64,000 nucleotides of DNA from Cohnella cholangitidis (GTDB lineage: Bacteria; Bacillota; Bacilli; Paenibacillales; Paenibacillaceae), in the NCBI RefSeq assembly GCF_014107495.1, contig NZ_CP041969.1:5691501-5755500 (forward strand). Direction: 5' to 3'. Shown piece after piece: positions 61,561-64,000 of this stretch; position 1 is the stretch's first letter; the number at the start of each line of letters is the position of its first letter. Both the position numbers and the translations under genes were made by a program. The notes below the pieces were generated by a model. It searched no databases and was not told the origin of the DNA. It saw only the letters and a list, made by a program, of their open reading frames with translations.

Positions 61561-62408
61561 GCGCTCAAATCATCTACGGTAAACAAATTTCGGATACGAT
61601 TCGCGAAGAGCTGCTTCAAGAAGTCGAGCAACTGAAGCAGCAAGGAATTACGCCGGGCTTGGTTGTCATTCTAGTCGGGGAAGATCCCGCGTCTCAGGTG
61701 TACGTGAGAAACAAAGCGAAAGCATGCGAACAGCTGGGCTACCACTCGGAAGTCATCAGGGTGCCCGCCGAGACGACTCAGGAAGAGTTGCTTGCTCTGA
61801 TCCAGAAGTATAACGAGCAGCGCAATATTCACGGTATTCTTGTTCAGCTTCCCCTGCCGAAGCACATCGAGGAAAAAGCGATCATCGATGCGATCTCCGT
61901 CGAGAAGGACGTAGACGGGTTCCATCCTGAAAGCGTCGGCAATCTGATGATCGGGGACGATGCGCTGTTGCCTTGCACTCCATCGGGCGTAATCGAGTTG
62001 CTTAAGAGAACGGGCAACTCTCCGGCGGGCAAGCATGCGGTAGTCATCGGCCGAAGCAACATCGTCGGCAAACCGGTAGCCATGCTGTTGCTGCGCGAGA
62101 ACGCAACGGTCACGATCTGCCACTCGCGTACTCCGAACATTGCGGAGATCGCGCGCCAAGCGGATATTCTCGTCGTTGGAGTCGGCGTGCCGAAGCTCGT
62201 GAAGAAGGACTGGGTTAAGCCGGGAGCCGTCGTGATCGACGTCGGCGTTAACCGTTTGCCGGATGGCAAGCTGTGCGGAGACGTGGACTACGACGATGTA
62301 TTCGACGTAGCCGGCTGGATCACTCCGGTGCCGGGCGGCGTAGGACCGATGACCATCACGATGTTGATGGCGAACACGTTGAAGTCCGCGAAGAAAGCAA
62401 GAGGCTAG
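61557..62408 (+). CDS. folD: methylene-THF dehydrogenase / cyclohydrolase
   Basis: Bifunctional enzyme of one-carbon metabolism. 283 residues. Catalytic YVRNKAKACEQLG (Tyr and Lys), GILVQLPLPKH, KDVDGFHPESVG, and NADP site VIGRSNIVGKPVAMLL; GVGPMTITMLMANT closes the protein. GTG start overlaps the nusB stop (GTGA). Confidence 0.96.
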   Translation: MSAQIIYGKQISDTIREELLQEVEQLKQQGITPGLVVILVGEDPASQVYVRNKAKACEQLGYHSEVIRVPAETTQEELLALIQKYNEQRNIHGILVQLPLPKHIEEKAIIDAISVEKDVDGFHPESVGNLMIGDDALLPCTPSGVIELLKRTGNSPAGKHAVVIGRSNIVGKPVAMLLLRENATVTICHSRTPNIAEIARQADILVVGVGVPKLVKKDWVKPGAVVIDVGVNRLPDGKLCGDVDYDDVFDVAGWITPVPGGVGPMTITMLMANTLKSAKKARG

Positions 62409-62423
62409 GAAGGAGCCAAAGCG

Positions 62424-63785
62424 ATGGAACCGGCTCGCGCTTTAAGCATCCGCGATATCAATCGCCTCATTAAGATGAAGCTAGAAGGCGACTCCGGACT
62501 CCAAGACATCTGGCTGAGAGGCGAAATTTCCAACTTTACGTTTCACTCCAGCGGCCATATGTATTTTACTCTTAAGGACGAGGGCGCAAGGCTTAAGTGC
62601 ATTATGTTCGCTTCCCATAACGCGAGGCTTCCGTTCGCTCCGAAGGACGGGATGAAGGTACTTGCGCGCGGAGGCATTTCCGTATACGAGAGAGACGGCC
62701 AATATCAATTTTACGCGACGGCCATGCAGCCGGACGGTATTGGAAGCCTTTATCTGGCGTTCGAGCAGTTGAAGAAAAAGCTCGAAGCGGAAGGGCTGTT
62801 CCAAGACCGCCTCAAGCGCGCATTGCCGCGTTATCCCCGTACGGTGGGCGTTATTACTTCGCCGACGGGAGCCGCGGTGAGGGATATCCTGATCACGCTT
62901 GAGCGCCGGAATCCCGGCGTGCATGTGTTGTTGTATCCCGTTGCCGTACAAGGCACCAGTGCCGCGCCGTCCATAGTGAAAGCCATTAAGGCGATGAACG
63001 CGCTCGGCGAGGCGGATGTGCTTATCGTGGGTAGAGGCGGCGGCTCCTTGGAGGAATTGTGGGCATTCAACGAGGAAGCGGTCGCCAGAGCCATTAGAGC
63101 ATCGGGAATTCCCGTTATCTCCGCGGTTGGACATGAAACGGACTTTACGATATCCGATTTCGCGGCGGATCTAAGAGCTGCTACGCCTACGGCTGCTGCC
63201 GAGCTTGCGGTTGTGCATTGCGGCGAGCTTAAACAAGGACTCGTTCATCTTGAGCAAAGAATGGCTAAATCGTTAATCGGTTTGCTTGGCAAAGCCCGCG
63301 AGAGATGGCAGCATGCGGCGAGATCTCCTTATTTCACGCAGCCGAGACGAAGCCTGCTCGTGCAAGCGGAGCGGCTCGACCGATTAAGAGACCGCATGCA
63401 ATATCGGATTCGTACCGAGCAAGCGAAAGCCCAAGAACGATGGACACGTTTGAACGGAAGATTATCCTCGGTTAATCCGAATCAACAAGCGGCGTTCGCG
63501 CGCAAGCGGATGACGGCGGCGTCGCGAGGACTCGAACTAGCCATGAACGGGATTTTGCGTCATCGCCAAAACCAGTTCGGCTCGCTTGTTCGGCATTTGG
63601 ACGCGCTTAGTCCGTTGAAGGTCATGTCTCGCGGCTATAGCTTGGTATACGACGAGCAAGAGAAATCATTGGTCCGTACGATCAATGAAGTGCAACCTGG
63701 GGACCTGATCCGCGTTAAATTATTGGACGGAAAGCTGGATTGCCAAGTATGGGGGATTCACGGGGAGGAGAAATCAAATGGCTAA
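62424..63785 (+). CDS. xseA: exodeoxyribonuclease VII large subunit
   Basis: 453 residues. N-terminal OB fold (LQDIWLRGEISNFTFHSSGHMYFTLKDEGA), catalytic core with TSPTGAAVRDILITLERRNPG, GRGGGSLEELWAFNEE and GHETDFTISDFAADLRAATPTAAAEL, then a long coiled-coil arm that holds the small subunits. Overlaps xseB by eight bases. Confidence 0.96.
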   Translation: MEPARALSIRDINRLIKMKLEGDSGLQDIWLRGEISNFTFHSSGHMYFTLKDEGARLKCIMFASHNARLPFAPKDGMKVLARGGISVYERDGQYQFYATAMQPDGIGSLYLAFEQLKKKLEAEGLFQDRLKRALPRYPRTVGVITSPTGAAVRDILITLERRNPGVHVLLYPVAVQGTSAAPSIVKAIKAMNALGEADVLIVGRGGGSLEELWAFNEEAVARAIRASGIPVISAVGHETDFTISDFAADLRAATPTAAAELAVVHCGELKQGLVHLEQRMAKSLIGLLGKARERWQHAARSPYFTQPRRSLLVQAERLDRLRDRMQYRIRTEQAKAQERWTRLNGRLSSVNPNQQAAFARKRMTAASRGLELAMNGILRHRQNQFGSLVRHLDALSPLKVMSRGYSLVYDEQEKSLVRTINEVQPGDLIRVKLLDGKLDCQVWGIHGEEKSNG

Positions 63786-64000
63786 AAACGGCGCAGCCGG
63801 AAATACGGCAAAAGAAATTGAAGCTCCAGCTCTTACGTTCGAGCAGGCGATGGAGAATTTGGAAACGATCGTAGCCAAGCTCGAGAGCGGAGACGTGCCG
63901 CTCGAAACCGCCATTGAGCTCTTCCAAGAAGGGATGTCCCTTTCCAAATTGTGCGGTCAGAAGCTAGAACAAGTAGAGCGTCGCATCGAAATGCTGGTGG
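63778..64000 (+). CDS. xseB: exodeoxyribonuclease VII small subunit (3' end outside window)
   Basis: 74 codons visible. After a polar N-terminal stretch, LTFEQAMENLETIVAKLESGDVPLETAIELFQEGMSLSKLC is the conserved helical hairpin of XseB. Starts at ATG 63778 inside the end of xseA, where GGGGAGG lies upstream. The gene runs off the right edge. Confidence 0.95.
   Translation, partial: MAKNGAAGNTAKEIEAPALTFEQAMENLETIVAKLESGDVPLETAIELFQEGMSLSKLCGQKLEQVERRIEMLV

Noticed and set aside
1..64000. tRNA, rRNA, insertion sequences or prophage genes
   Set aside because: Nothing with the expected sequence or protein signatures was seen on either strand.

Overview
This window comes from an endospore-forming, low-copy-number chromosome region of a Firmicute in the Paenibacillaceae (Paenibacillus/Cohnella-like). 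The evidence is the conserved block mntR - patatin gene - yqhP - yqhQ - yqhR - aroQ - yqhT - efp - yqhV - spoIIIAA to AH - accBC - asp23/yqhY - nusB - folD - xseA - xseB, which follows the Bacillus subtilis yqh/spoIIIA order. Further evidence is the gerP spore-coat cluster, splB, a cotD-like gene, a met T-box leader and AGGAGG-type ribosome binding sites. Base composition looks moderately GC-rich, with one visibly AT-rich gene near 12 kb. I see no tRNA, rRNA, transposase, prophage or CRISPR array.

Layout. 1-20 kb is carbohydrate metabolism: the 3' part of a GH36 alpha-galactosidase, a small DUF3892 protein, an unusual five-copy palindromic repeat, araA with AraR-like operators, a glycogen operon (glgB-glgC-glgD-glgA plus a GH15 glucoamylase-like gene), an AT-rich FG-GAP protein, a MerR regulator facing an aldo/keto reductase, a second aldo/keto reductase, a DUF1361 membrane protein, and an AraC regulator divergent from a GH42 beta-galactosidase. 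20-27 kb (minus strand) is a YesM/YesN-type two-component system with a sugar ABC importer; a PucR-type regulator lies divergent to it behind a perfect 23-bp palindrome. 28.7-34 kb is spore-surface and germination biology: a YjcZ-like peptide, gerPA to gerPE read from a sigma-K-like promoter, an Hsp20-like protein, a membrane-anchored GH3 glycosidase and a CotD-like protein. 34.2-43 kb is metals and translation: zur-yidD, T-box-metG, znuA-znuC-znuB behind a consensus promoter with a Zur box, ccdA, splB and mntR. 43-64 kb is the conserved yqh/spoIIIA/acc/nusB block, with an inserted aspartate kinase, a DUF441 protein, a phosphosulfolactate synthase (spore sulfolactate), and amaP plus DUF2273 next to the Asp23 gene.

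Three genes carry single-base reading-frame breaks: the patatin gene (two compensating), yqhR and accB. AccB is normally essential, and one break is in a T-run, so errors in the sequence are the most likely explanation, but this needs raw reads. I did not find a convincing new multi-gene system. The strongest unexplained signals are regulatory: the tandem palindromic repeats at 1.8-2.0 kb, the 19-bp-spacer MerR promoter at 13.2 kb, the 23-bp palindrome at 26.9 kb, and nested dyads between metG and znuA.
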